A stretch of DNA of 64,000 nucleotides, taken from Curculioniphilus buchneri. Its GTDB lineage: Bacteria > Pseudomonadota > Gammaproteobacteria > Enterobacterales > Enterobacteriaceae. Shown in pieces: positions 19,429 through 29,826 of this stretch (position 1 is the stretch's first letter; every line of letters starts with the position of its first letter). The translations under genes and the position numbers were made by a program. Below the pieces are notes generated by a model. That model saw nothing but the letters and a program-made list of their open reading frames with translations, did not search any database and had not been told where the DNA came from. The stretch spans positions 434,001-498,000 of the forward strand of contig NZ_OZ193413.1 in the NCBI RefSeq assembly GCF_964275155.1. Reading direction: 5' to 3'.

Positions 19429-20347
19429 TTATTATTTTTTATTTTTTTATTTTTACAACTGTAAAAACGCATAATGTTTTAAATGATTTGAAATGATTTA
19501 TATAGAGATGAATTTATGTTTATTTATATAGCATTGTAAGAAGTAAATGTACAAGTTATTGACAAATTGAAATTGCATGATCATTTAAGTAAGTTATTTA
19601 TAACTTAAATATCAGTTTAAATTTATAAAAATTTTTATATAAATAAAATTTTGATTTTAGATAGTATTATTTAAAATATTAAAATTATATAATTATTAAT
19701 TAGTTAATAAATTTTTTCATAAAAGAATATTATCTTCGTTAGTTTCTATTTTACATATTGTCAACACAAAAATTTCAAATCTATTTCGAATAGAATCGAT
19801 TCAAAATAGATAACGAGGTAAATTGGAGTCATGGCTTGATCGTTATCAAGCCGACTTTAATTAGTTACGATGATACAAATAAATATAATTCAATATTATA
19901 CAATAAGATTATTTAATGTTAATAAATTGAATATTTATGTTGTAAATAATAAAAAGAAAGAAGATATGTTAATTTTAATATATTGTTATATTCTTTTCAA
20001 TCATTCTAGTAATATAATAGACTTATAATACTTTTTAAGTAAATCAAGCACAATTTAACACAGTGCTCTATTCAAATTTATTACATATCTTGAATGATAA
20101 TGATTTAGCTAATCGAAATGATTTCGGAAAATGAGTAATGTCGTTTTGCAAAAGATTTATTACTTATAATTTATACTCATATAGTAGTGAACCACAATAT
20201 TACGTTATGCTTCTGGAAGCAATTTTATTTTTTCACTGAGTGAATATAATTCAATCTCATGAAATACTTAGTTTTAATGTATTATATTATCTATATTCAA
20301 TAAAATGCAAAGTGACTATTTATATTAATAGGAGGGAGGTATCTTAA
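19429..20347. other. 0.9-kb interval between usher and cdd
   Basis: No gene seen; the tip adhesin or extra subunits usual in fimbrial operons are missing, as is yohJK which precedes cdd in E. coli. It contains a short inverted repeat right after the usher (TTTTTACA at 19450-19457 with its complement at 19460-19467) and a G/C-rich hairpin at 19833-19852. The ribosome binding site of cdd ends it. Confidence 0.6.
19833..19852 (+). terminator. G/C-richer hairpin between usher and cdd
   Basis: GGCTTGAT and ATCAAGCC form a perfect 8-bp stem with a CGTT loop, by far the most stable hairpin for its size in this AT-rich interval. It is followed by GACTTTAATTAG, which is not a strong T-run. It may end the fimbrial transcript 405 bases after the usher, or be part of a small RNA. 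Confidence 0.45.
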
Positions 20348-21316
20348 GTGATTAATCATCGTTTGATGTCGGTACTATCCACCATCGATCCTTTTTTACA
20401 AAAGATCATTGTACCCTTTTTAAGTCAACAGAACTTTTCTGGTTGGTTCAGTGCCGAACAAATAAATCAAATTATGCAGATTAGTAATTTAAATAAAGAT
20501 GCTCTATGTCTCGCTCTTCTGCCTTTAGCAGCTGCTTATGCAATTACTCCGTTTTCTCATTTCAATGTAGGTGCTATTGCATGCGGCATTAGTGGTAATC
20601 TTTATTTTGGAGCAAACATAGAATGCCTTGGCGGATCGATGCAAAATACTCTGCATGCAGAGCAAAGTGCGATAATACATGCTTGGTTACGAGGAGAAAA
20701 ACGTATACAAACATTGACAGTAAGTTATGTACCATGTGGTTATTGTCGACAATTTTTAAATGAATTAAACAGCAGTACTGATCTAAAACTATGTATATTC
20801 AAACATCCTTCGGCTATGCTATCAGATTATTTTCCTAACGGATTTGGACCTCACGATCTTAACGTTCAACATCTTCTATTTGATGATATTGACTATCAAT
20901 TTACACCTATAGGATGGGTAGACCATGAATATCAACTTGATGATCAGCAGAGGTTATGTTTTCCAACTTTTGATGATCCATTAGTTACAGAAGTAATTCA
21001 TAACTCCAGACAAAGTTATGCACCTTATAGTCAAAGTCATAGCGCTATTGTATTACAAACTCAAAATAATCTTTTATTTTCGGGACGTTATGCGGAAAAC
21101 GCTGCTTTTAACCCTAGCTTACAACCGTTACTAGTAGCTCTCAATTTACTTAATTTCAGCAATACTACTACTTCTTCCAGTTACTATGACCAGAAGATCA
21201 CCTGTGCTATATTAGCAGAACGATGGGATGCGCCATTAACTCAATGGACAGATACATTAAAAATTCTTATACAACTCGGTTGTCATAAAATTTACCATTT
21301 AATAATTACCTGCTAA
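20348..21316 (+). CDS. cdd: Cytidine deaminase
   Basis: Converts cytidine and deoxycytidine to uridine and deoxyuridine. Two-domain enteric type of 322 residues; E. coli has 294. The GTG at 20348 was chosen because a strong ribosome binding site (GGAGGGAGGT, 20331-20340) sits 7 bases before it and the N-terminus then aligns with E. coli; the next Met is residue 7. Zinc ligands and the catalytic acid are present: His103 and Glu105 (TLHAEQSA), Cys130 and Cys133 (VPCGYCRQF). Most of the extra length is in the linker to the second, non-catalytic domain (about residues 185-225), with a few residues more in the C-terminal part (SNTTTSSSYYDQ). E. coli neighbours yohK and sanA are absent. Confidence 0.95.
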   Translation: MINHRLMSVLSTIDPFLQKIIVPFLSQQNFSGWFSAEQINQIMQISNLNKDALCLALLPLAAAYAITPFSHFNVGAIACGISGNLYFGANIECLGGSMQNTLHAEQSAIIHAWLRGEKRIQTLTVSYVPCGYCRQFLNELNSSTDLKLCIFKHPSAMLSDYFPNGFGPHDLNVQHLLFDDIDYQFTPIGWVDHEYQLDDQQRLCFPTFDDPLVTEVIHNSRQSYAPYSQSHSAIVLQTQNNLLFSGRYAENAAFNPSLQPLLVALNLLNFSNTTTSSSYYDQKITCAILAERWDAPLTQWTDTLKILIQLGCHKIYHLIITC

Positions 21317-21582
21317 TTTTAGCAGAAATTCATATAATTTATTGTTAATGAAAATATATTGATTGTATATCTGTGATGATATAATTCTATCCCATAGGTT
21401 GATTTAACAACATCAATTTCCAGTAGAAGTTTTGAAAAAAACATATGAAATATTTTTAATGATCAATTATCTTACTATTCTAAAAAATAGATAATATTTT
21501 TGTTCAATTCATGAAAATAATATTTTTATTTATACTCTTTTTATGTGAAGTTAAAAAAATAAAACAAAGTTGAAATTTGGTT

Positions 21583-22470
21583 TCATCGCATCATATAAGC
21601 ATTAGTAATTAATGCTTCAATACGTTTTTCTAAGGATGGATGCGACATAAATAGTTTGCTAAAAAATGACTTCTTCCGACCATGAATGCAAAAAGCTATC
21701 ATACTGCTTTCTTCTTGTGGTTCATAGCTGGTTTTTAGACGTTCCAAAGCTGCAATCATTTTTTCTCGACTTGTAAGTTTAGCTGCACCAGCATCAGCAT
21801 AAAATTCACGATAACGAGAAAACCATAAAGTGATTACGCTTGCAAGAATACCAAACATCAACTCTAATACCATAGAAGTAATAAAATATACAAGTTGATT
21901 ACCATTACTATTATCAGACTCATCTCGATTTGATGAAAAAAATCCTGATATCATCTGCGCTAGTAGACGCGATATAAAGATCACAAAGGTATTCATTACG
22001 CCTTGTATTAAGGTCATTGTAACCATATCGCCATTAGCGATATGAGTAATTTCATGCGCGATCACTGCTTCAACTTCAGCATGACTCATATTTTGCAATA
22101 GGCTAGTACTAACAGCTATTAGAGATGCATTACGTCGAGGGCCAGTGGCGAAGGCATTAATATCAGGTGCAGGATAAATAGCTACCTGCGGCATGGTAAT
22201 ATTGACTTGTTGTGCTTGCTGATTCACTATATTTAACAACCATCGCTCAATGTCATCTCGAGGTTGGCTGATAATTTTTCCGCCAACCAAGCGCAATGCC
22301 ATGTATTTTGACATCAGTAAAGAAACAATTGCTCCTCCAAAGCCAAATATTCCAGCCGTAATGATTAACCTGGTAATATTAGAAAATTGAATCCCCATGA
22401 AATTCAGCATAATACCAAATACTACCATCACTGCTAAATTGGTCAGTACAAAGAGAACTATACGTTTCAT
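21583..22470 (-). CDS. htpX: Membrane zinc metalloprotease HtpX
   Basis: Inner-membrane protease that degrades damaged membrane proteins alongside FtsH. The ATG at 22470 (MKRIVLFVLTNLAVM) was preferred to an in-frame GTG 18 bases upstream because it matches E. coli HtpX and follows a GAGGAA-like site; it gives 295 residues (E. coli 293). Four hydrophobic segments are visible (about 5-25, 35-55, 160-180 and 195-215). The zinc motif HEITH lies near 140 and the third ligand region is in SRYREFYADAGAAKL. The family motif NAFATGPRRNASLIAVS is intact. It converges on cdd. In E. coli htpX is heat-induced through CpxR; no such site was recognised here. Confidence 0.96.
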   Translation of the reverse strand: MKRIVLFVLTNLAVMVVFGIMLNFMGIQFSNITRLIITAGIFGFGGAIVSLLMSKYMALRLVGGKIISQPRDDIERWLLNIVNQQAQQVNITMPQVAIYPAPDINAFATGPRRNASLIAVSTSLLQNMSHAEVEAVIAHEITHIANGDMVTMTLIQGVMNTFVIFISRLLAQMISGFFSSNRDESDNSNGNQLVYFITSMVLELMFGILASVITLWFSRYREFYADAGAAKLTSREKMIAALERLKTSYEPQEESSMIAFCIHGRKKSFFSKLFMSHPSLEKRIEALITNAYMMR

Positions 22471-23561
22471 AAAATGTAATTTCCTCACAGTTAATTATTC
22501 CGATTATTTGAATATTATCTTAAATAATTTTTTATATAGTACTATTCATATTATTATTTTATTTGCTTACGCTCAGTAAACGTATATTACATCGTTTTAT
22601 TACTTCGTTTAATAAACAATAATTATAAGAATGGATTACATAATCTATGTTATAATAATTTAAGTATTAAATTTTAAGAATCTAATTGTATTTACCTTAT
22701 TATATTTAATATTATTAGTATTAAATAAACAATATTGACTAAATAAAATAATATTGAATTTTTATTTTAAATAGGACTTTTTATTTTATAGCTATATAAA
22801 AAGACACTATTAGTTTTATTCATTAAGAAATATATTTAAATTTTAACATACATTTATTTTTTTATGTGTTGATATCTAATATTTGATAATCCATTTAAAT
22901 TATAAATTTTATTCTAAGTATTGATTAAAACTTGCATTAGTACTATATACTATAAACATAACTAGGATGCATTAACTTAATTAATGCATATCGGTGTGAT
23001 ATCTATAGATGGTGATCTAGTTTTACTATTTTTTAAATTTTATTTATTAGATATAAATTTATATTTATATTATATTGTTCATAGATTTTGTCTCCACACC
23101 TGGAGATGTATGATAGTACAGTATCAACTATTAATCCTATTTTTTTTGATTATTTTATTACTAAAATTCATTTTTACGTTAAAATAGAGGTAATGAATTG
23201 ACGATATTTTCTCTTTTTAGTAACGATTTTAAAAATTTAACATAATTTCTTACTTAAGGTATTTTACATTGAAGATGTTGTTTGTAGTTATTAGCTTTTA
23301 AAAAGCCGAACATAATCTATTTCCATAAATAATAGACAGATTTATCATTACTCTAATATTACTAGTTAGTAGTCTGCTACTCTGCAATCTATATTGAAAC
23401 TATATTATATTATTAATCGAATATTAGTTAATTATATGTATTAATACCAGCGAGCGTAATGTTTTTTATTTTTAAGACCAAGTAAAAATGATTATATGCT
23501 TAATAAAAAATATAGATTAATTTAGTGTTATCATGTAGAATGTGCTGTTTTTCCATTCTCA
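22471..23561. other. 1.1-kb interval between htpX and the tRNA gene
   Basis: No supported gene. A 67-codon frame at 22984-23187 is a string of Leu, Ile, Phe and Tyr with no ribosome binding site and no known relative. Within it TCTCCA and TGGAGA (near 23090-23105) form a 6-bp hairpin. Prc, next to htpX in E. coli, is not traceable. Confidence 0.55.
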
Positions 23562-23634
23562 GGCCCCTTAGCTCAGTGGTAAGAGCAAGCGACTCATAAT
23601 CGCTTGGCCGCTGGTTCAAATCCAGCAGGGGCCA
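23562..23634 (+). tRNA. ileX: tRNA-Ile2 (anticodon CAT, modified to lysidine)
   Basis: A complete 73-base cloverleaf. The 7-bp acceptor stem GGCCCCT pairs with AGGGGCC with discriminator A; the anticodon stem AGCGA/TCGCT encloses CTCATAA with CAT at 23595-23597; the T arm is CTGGTTCAAATCCAG. The sequence is nearly that of E. coli ileX/ileY and differs clearly from elongator tRNA-Met, so this is the AUA-reading isoleucine tRNA whose C34 is converted to lysidine by TilS. The D loop is one base shorter than in E. coli. CCA is not encoded (TCATCA follows), so the tRNA nucleotidyltransferase must add it. It stands alone, with no other tRNA or rRNA nearby. Confidence 0.95.
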
Positions 23635-25947
23635 TCATCATAATAACAATTAATTAAGAATAAATTTGATAAAAACTTAGACATATTTATGTTATTATTT
23701 TTTTATTTTAATGTTGTCTAATTATTTACATTTAAAAAAACTACTGTTTATTTCAAAATAAATAATAGTTTTACTATGCACTGGAGTTTAGATTGTTTCA
23801 ATTATGATTATATTATACCAATAGTAACATGTAATAATATATAAACCATATTCAAAAAGCTAATAATCTAGTCGCATAAAAGCGGTTATTTAAATGTATT
23901 TAATAGGTAAAAAATCTTTTTTTAGCATAAAACGGTCAGAAATATTCACAATAAATTTGTAGTAAGGAATACACGTATAATAACACGTGGCGTGTGACTT
24001 AGAAGTCAAGTCTTCAACTACATTGTATTATGTATATAATGTAATAATAGTAATTATTATGTATATAATTATATTAGATTTATTCATTTTTCTACTTTAG
24101 CATTCATTATGTTAAAAACTTAAATATATTGGTTATTTAACAATCATACAGTCATTCTATTGGATAGAATAGAATTTTGTAAATTATCTTTGATTGATCG
24201 GCAATTTTATTCGTAATGATGTTATAGCTTATTTACTACATAATGTTCTATTTCAACATATAACTTTTATTCTAATAAAAATATTAGAAGAATACTTGCA
24301 TGATAATTATCAGATTTTTAAATATTATTTATGTATATCATAGAAGTTGCTTAATAAAATAGAGAATAAATTCATCATGTATAATGGCTCATACAATTTA
24401 TTAGGAATACTCTTTAAAATTTAAATTTTATACATTACTAATGTAGACATAGTTGTTTCGAAATAATTAAGAAACTTATTCATCCAATGGATTAATCTAT
24501 TGGTCATTAATGGTTATTAACCATATTATATTAGATTAATCTTATCTATGCATAATGCTATGTTACTAAACATATTTCCTTATCATGTGATAAAATTTCT
24601 ATAAGTTTTACTTTTTAATAGATCTACAGTAATTACTGTAGATATCGTATAAATAACACTTAATTAATTTAAAATACTATTAATAATATTAAATGTTGGA
24701 TTCACTATTTATGCTTTTCATTGACTATGGATGATACATATCATCACATCGTTACATTTAGATCAATAGATTATTTAAAATAATCTCTTTATACTGATTT
24801 AAAATTACTTGTTACGTAACGAGTGCATCACACATATAAGCGTGTGTTCTTTTTTTAGCACATAAAAGTATTCAACACAAATGCAATACATTTTACATAA
24901 TATTTAAATAGTATAAAAATACTTACATAAAATAACTTTATAATTATATACTATTCTTAAATCTATATATTAATATATGCTAAGAAATTTAGTAAATTTT
25001 AATTTTTTTGATTAATTTATTATATATATTATTTAAATAATAAGAAGATAATTACTGATTGTAGCGATTTTAAAATAAATATAAATTATATATACAATGT
25101 TTCATTGTATAAATGTTATTTAATTTTTTAGAAAATTTTTTTAATGAAATATAAATCAACAGCAATACATATATAAACTATAATATCTTCAATATTTAAA
25201 AAATCTGGATATTTAAGAACTCGCACGATACTCAAAAATATAAATAATATTACTAGCGATATAAGCTCAACTAAAAGTAATCATTTTATATTTTAAAATA
25301 TAATCCTTATGTGAAATATATTGTATTATAAAGTTATATCTATACATTCCATTATATATCAGAATATCATTATTCTTTTCTGAAATATAAAGTTGTTTTC
25401 TATAATATATTAAGTATGATAATTAATTAGTATGTACCATCTATACATGATATCATTTTTTATTTTTTAATCAATAGATTAAAAGTATTTCAAGCAATAT
25501 ACTGTAACAATGCAGTGCCCTTTCTTCACTAATTAAAAGAATGTACATCAATATCATTGCTGGACTAATCTACATTGTATGGCACACAAAACTAATATAA
25601 TAAATAGTGCTACTATAATTAGCAATTAAATTGTATTCTGTAGAGAATAGGTCAAATTATTTCAACCAACTAGGGTCAGATATTTTTAAAATAGAAAAGC
25701 TATCACTGTAATACTAAATCAAAACTCGATTAATCACGTTTATAAACATTTCACTACGAAAAATTCGTGACTCCTAGCTATACAAAATGTATAAATGGTA
25801 ATTTATATATCTAATGATTTTATGGAAATATTTTTAGTATACATTTTTTAGTTTTTTTAAAAATATGAACATAATAGATATGATTTAGACTATTTAACAT
25901 TATGATATAAAAATAGTTTTTACTTTTTAATTATTTCCTAAAAAGCA
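23635..25947. other. 2.3-kb gene desert between the tRNA and pdxH
   Basis: No coding remnant recognised. The only structured element is a pair of hairpins with a T-run at 24807-24857, listed separately. The rest is AT-rich with stops in all frames. Confidence 0.6.
24807..24857 (+). terminator. Tandem hairpins ending in a T-run, orphan terminator
   Basis: An 18-base near-palindrome (ACTTGTTACGTAACGAGT, 24807-24824, closed by a G-U pair as RNA) is followed by a second stem (CACAC at 24829-24833 with GTGTG at 24842-24846) and then CTTTTTTT. This is the form of an intrinsic terminator on the plus strand, possibly the 3-prime end of a small RNA or of a lost gene. No open reading frame lies upstream. 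Confidence 0.45.
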
Positions 25948-26595
25948 ATGATAGAAAAATTGAATATTTCTGCTCTACGGAGAGAATATACTTTGGGTAC
26001 ATTACGTTATACCGATTTAACAAAAGAGCCCATGGTCTTGTTTGAACGCTGGTTAAAACAAGCTTGTGATGCGAAACTTTTTGAAGCTACAGCCATGAAT
26101 GTAAGTACAGTAGATAAGAATAATCAACCTTATCAACGTATTGTTTTGCTTAAATATTTCGATGAAAAAAGCATGGTATTTTACACAAATTTGAGAAGTC
26201 GAAAAGCTATCCATTTAAATTATAACCCTCATATTAGCTTACATTTTTCTTGGCATGAATTAGAACGACAAGTATTGGTCTTAGGACAGGCAAAGAGGCT
26301 ATCAACAATTGATGTCATGCAATATTTTTATACTCGTCCTCGAGATAGCCAAATAGGAACCTGGATCTCTAAACAATCTAGCAAGATCGCTTCTCGTAAA
26401 ATTCTAATAAATAAATTTCATGAATTTAAAAATAAGTTTAAGTATTGCAAAATACCTTTTCCACATTTTTGGGGAGGTTATCGAGTACACATTGAAGCAA
26501 TAGAATTCTGGCAGGGTGGTGAGCATCGTCTACATGATCGATTTATCTATCAACGAAATGCAAATGGTTGGCGCATAAATAGACTATCTCCATAA
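25948..26595 (+). CDS. pdxH: Pyridoxamine/pyridoxine 5-phosphate oxidase
   Basis: FMN enzyme that oxidises PNP or PMP to pyridoxal phosphate, the last step of the de novo pathway and of B6 salvage. 215 residues against 218 in E. coli. Conserved segments are collinear: LRREYT, FERWLKQACDAKL, PYQRIVLLKYFD, FYTNLRSRKA (FMN phosphate region), RPRDSQIGTWISKQSS and a C-terminal FWQGGEHRLHDRF followed by WRINRLSP, which holds PLP-binding Arg and His residues. The E. coli acidic N-terminus (SDNDELQQ) is replaced by a shorter one. No strong ribosome binding site precedes the ATG. tyrS follows after 116 bases in the same direction, as in E. coli. Confidence 0.96.
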   Translation: MIEKLNISALRREYTLGTLRYTDLTKEPMVLFERWLKQACDAKLFEATAMNVSTVDKNNQPYQRIVLLKYFDEKSMVFYTNLRSRKAIHLNYNPHISLHFSWHELERQVLVLGQAKRLSTIDVMQYFYTRPRDSQIGTWISKQSSKIASRKILINKFHEFKNKFKYCKIPFPHFWGGYRVHIEAIEFWQGGEHRLHDRFIYQRNANGWRINRLSP

Positions 26596-26711
26596 TTATA
26601 TTGGCATATAAGAAAATACATTGATACTTAAGAAGACATTAGGCATTATAAAAGTAGAGCATGTCAATGTTAATTAAGAAATGTATTTTCTTTTTGTAAA
26701 AGGAGTAGTTA

Positions 26712-27989
26712 ATGGCAAAAAGTAACCTAATAAAGCAATTACAGGAACGAGGTTTAGTCGCACAGACTACAGATGAAATAGCGCTATCTAAACATTTATC
26801 ATCAGGACCTATCGTGCTCTATTGTGGTTTCGATCCTACTGCTGATAGCCTACATTTAGGACATTTAGTAGTGCTGCTCTGCTTAAAACGCTTTCAATTA
26901 TTTGGACATCGTCCAATTATTTTGATAGGTGGTGCTACTGGTTTTATTGGCGACCCTAGCTTTAAAGTAGTCGAACGAAAGGCTCATACTGTAGAAACGA
27001 TTCAAAAATGGGTAGAACAAATTAAACGTCAAATAGCTCTTTTTGTCGATTTTGATTGTAGTAAAAATAGCGCTATTGCTGTTAATAACTATGATTGGTT
27101 TCATTCAATGAAGATATTAAATTTTCTTCATGATATAGGTAAATATTTTTACATAAAACAGATGATTAGCAAAGAAGCCATCAAACAAAGACTAAATTAT
27201 GAAAAAAAAGGACTATCCTTTACCGAATTTTCCTATAATCTTCTTCAGAGTTATGATTTTTTATTTCTCAATGAAAAATATGGTGTAACATTACAAATAG
27301 GAGGATCGGATCAATGGGGGAATATTATATCTGGTATTAATCTAATCCGTCGGTTACATCGAAACACAGTTTTCGGATTGACAGTACCGCTTATTACAAA
27401 ATCAGATGGTATTAAATTTGGAAAAACTGAAAGTGGCGTGATTTGGTTAGATCCAAAAAAAACAAGCCCTTATCAATTTTACCAATTTTGGATTAACATT
27501 AATGATAACGATGTATACCGATTTCTTAAATGTTTTACTTTTATAGATATGTCTGACATCATGGCACTAGAAGAAGAGTTTAAAAATAAGAACATTTTTA
27601 AAGCCCAATATATTTTAGCGGAAGAAGTCACTAGAATGGTGCATGGCGAGAAAGGTTTAGCTGCTGCTAAACGTATTACTACTAGTTTATTTAGCGGAAA
27701 AATTATCAATTTAACTCAAGACGATTTTATTCAACTCTCTATAGATGGGATGCCAATGATTATGCTTGAAGATAAAATGAATAATTTACAACAAGCGCTA
27801 GTAGCATCGGGTCTGGCACCATCTTTAGGACAAGCTCGTACTATGATTACTGCTCATGCAATTTCGATTAATGGTGAAAAAAAGACATCAGTAGAATATG
27901 TATTTAATGATATCGATCGGTTATATAACCGCTATACCTTATTATGCCGGGGTAAAAAAAATTACTGTCTTCTGTACTGGCGTAGTTAA
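26712..27989 (+). CDS. tyrS: Tyrosyl-tRNA synthetase
   Basis: Charges tRNA-Tyr. 425 residues (E. coli 424). Class I signatures: HLGH at residues 48-51 in DPTADSLHLGH and KFGKT (KMSKS equivalent) near 236; the tyrosine pocket segment YCGFDPTAD and GGSDQWGNI are intact. The C-terminal S4-like RNA-binding domain (about 355-425, SLGQARTMITAHAISINGE) is retained, unlike the extra domain of MetG. A good ribosome binding site (AAAGGAG, 26698-26704) precedes the ATG. It is second in a pdxH-tyrS unit; the E. coli third gene pdxY is missing and a strong bidirectional terminator follows. Confidence 0.98.
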   Translation: MAKSNLIKQLQERGLVAQTTDEIALSKHLSSGPIVLYCGFDPTADSLHLGHLVVLLCLKRFQLFGHRPIILIGGATGFIGDPSFKVVERKAHTVETIQKWVEQIKRQIALFVDFDCSKNSAIAVNNYDWFHSMKILNFLHDIGKYFYIKQMISKEAIKQRLNYEKKGLSFTEFSYNLLQSYDFLFLNEKYGVTLQIGGSDQWGNIISGINLIRRLHRNTVFGLTVPLITKSDGIKFGKTESGVIWLDPKKTSPYQFYQFWININDNDVYRFLKCFTFIDMSDIMALEEEFKNKNIFKAQYILAEEVTRMVHGEKGLAAAKRITTSLFSGKIINLTQDDFIQLSIDGMPMIMLEDKMNNLQQALVASGLAPSLGQARTMITAHAISINGEKKTSVEYVFNDIDRLYNRYTLLCRGKKNYCLLYWRS

Positions 27990-28341
27990 TTTTTTTAATA
28001 AAGATTAAATTACTTTAAAGACAAGTAACACCGATTACATATAATGTAACTAAAAATAAGATTATTTTGAATAATCCTAATTCTTAAAAAGTTAATATTG
28101 ATTAATAATAATACGAATAAATACTAAATACTATAAGACAATTTATCATAGTTTATCATAAATTATGTACTGAAATTTATCAAAATTAGTTAAAAAGAAA
28201 TTTTCTTTTTCTTTTATTTTCCATAAATACCGTTAAAAACTGTTAAATTTATAAAATAAACACATAAAAAATGATTAATTTTTTATGTGTTTAACATTAC
28301 AATTTTAGATAATTAATTAACAGATTAGTTTTCTAATTATT
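27990..28341. other. 352-base interval between convergent tyrS and dtpA
   Basis: E. coli has pdxY and gstA between these genes; here both are cleanly gone and no remnant is visible. The interval holds only a terminator hairpin (28258-28292). Confidence 0.7.
28258..28292. terminator. Bidirectional terminator between tyrS and dtpA
   Basis: A perfect 15-bp stem (AAACACATAAAAAAT at 28258-28272 with its complement at 28278-28292) surrounds a 5-base loop GATTA. The stem itself carries A-rich and T-rich halves, so it gives a U-run after a hairpin in either direction. Its place between two convergent 3-prime ends fits a shared terminator. Confidence 0.7.
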
Positions 28342-29826
28342 TTATATTTTATTATTTCCGTCTGTTGCAATAGATTTGAGTTTAGATGCGCAAGCCATCA
28401 TTAATATAGCGATGATACCTGTACATATTCCAATTTGCATAAAAACATGGCTATAAATTTTTAAAGAAAGATGTGGATCGCTAACATCAGATGGCACTGC
28501 TGAAAGATTAGCAACAAATCCAGCTATAATTGCTGCTGCAGCAGTAGTTAAAAACCAGGATCCCATTACAAATCCCATTAAACGTTGCGGCACCAGTTGT
28601 GCTACCATAGCTAAACCTAAACCAGAAATCATCAATTCACCAACACTTTGTAATGCATAGCTTAGGATCAACCAATAAATCGATACTATGCCAGCCTCAT
28701 TAGCAAAATATGCACCGAGTGGTAAAATTAAAAATGCGAGTGAACATAGAATCATGCCTATAGCAAATTTAAATGGCATCGCTAAGCGATCGCCTAAACG
28801 GTTGTAACATGCCGCTAAAAGCGGGCTAGTCAGCATGATCCAAAAGGGATTCAGTGCTTGACATTGCTCAGGCTCAAAATGTAATCCAAGTAATACAGTT
28901 TCTACATTATGAATAGCAAAGAAATTTAATGAAGTTGGCATTTGGCTATAGAGTATAAAAAACACTACTGCTTCTAGCATCATAATCAATGCCACAAGCA
29001 TACGACGTCGTTCTGCTTGTTGGAGTTGAAAAGTTTCATATGCAAATATAAAAAGAATGCTGAGTGTTATTGCTCCAAGAACCATACGTGCAATATTTTG
29101 ATGATGTAATAACCAAGTGGATAAGGGAATTAAGAGCGAAATTCCAGCTAACACTGCAAATAAACGTGACCATTTTAATTTAACAAAATCTGGTGCAGAA
29201 CCATGATTATTAACATAACCCCGGTAGAAAATAAAATTAACTAATGTGATTAACATTCCGAAAACGCTTAACGAAAATGCAACATTCCAACCGTAATGTG
29301 CAGCTAGCCATGGAGTGGAAAGCATTGATAAAAATGATCCGATATTAATAGCCATGTAATACATGGTAAAAGCACCGTCTAAGCGAGGATCATCTTTTTT
29401 ATAACAGGTGGCTAACAACGAAGAAGGATTCGCTTTAAAGAGTCCACTTCCAACGGCGATGGTAGCCATACCAAAATAAACTAAAATTACCTTATAACTA
29501 GATAAAGCGACCATGCTATAACCGGCAGTAAGAATTAATATTCCAAGAATAATAACACGTTTAGTGCCAAGTACTTTATCACCTAACCAGCCACCAATAG
29601 CAACAAAGCCGTATACCAATGCACTAAAAGATGAAAATAGTGTGATGGATGCAGCTTCTGATAAGCCAAGTATTTTTACTAAATAAACAGCCAAAATACC
29701 TTGTAAACCGTAATATCCAAATCGTTCCCATAATTCAATAGAAAAAATTAGATAAAATGATTTTGGTTGTTTGAAAGCATTTAAAGTTATATGTTGTGTA
29801 GATACTTGTTGATTTGTAGTTGACAC
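28342..29826 (-). CDS. dtpA: Dipeptide/tripeptide proton symporter DtpA (POT family)
   Basis: Imports di- and tripeptides with protons across the inner membrane; older name tppB. 494 residues against 500 in E. coli, collinear throughout. Visible POT signatures: SIELWERFGYYG (ExxERF motif of helix 1, near residue 30-41), GGWLGDKVLGTKR and FTMYYMAINIGSF. About 14 hydrophobic segments can be counted. Only the last residues differ, the E. coli Ala/Lys tail being replaced by ATDGNNKI. In E. coli the gene is OmpR-dependent; I do not recognise a site. Keeping a peptide importer suggests that the cell takes host-derived peptides as an amino-acid source; that is inference. Confidence 0.96.
   Translation of the reverse strand: MSTTNQQVSTQHITLNAFKQPKSFYLIFSIELWERFGYYGLQGILAVYLVKILGLSEAASITLFSSFSALVYGFVAIGGWLGDKVLGTKRVIILGILILTAGYSMVALSSYKVILVYFGMATIAVGSGLFKANPSSLLATCYKKDDPRLDGAFTMYYMAINIGSFLSMLSTPWLAAHYGWNVAFSLSVFGMLITLVNFIFYRGYVNNHGSAPDFVKLKWSRLFAVLAGISLLIPLSTWLLHHQNIARMVLGAITLSILFIFAYETFQLQQAERRRMLVALIMMLEAVVFFILYSQMPTSLNFFAIHNVETVLLGLHFEPEQCQALNPFWIMLTSPLLAACYNRLGDRLAMPFKFAIGMILCSLAFLILPLGAYFANEAGIVSIYWLILSYALQSVGELMISGLGLAMVAQLVPQRLMGFVMGSWFLTTAAAAIIAGFVANLSAVPSDVSDPHLSLKIYSHVFMQIGICTGIIAILMMACASKLKSIATDGNNKI

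Noticed and set aside
22984..23187. 67-codon hydrophobic frame after htpX
   Set aside because: Low-complexity Leu/Ile/Phe/Tyr string with no Shine-Dalgarno; AT-rich chance frames commonly look like membrane peptides.
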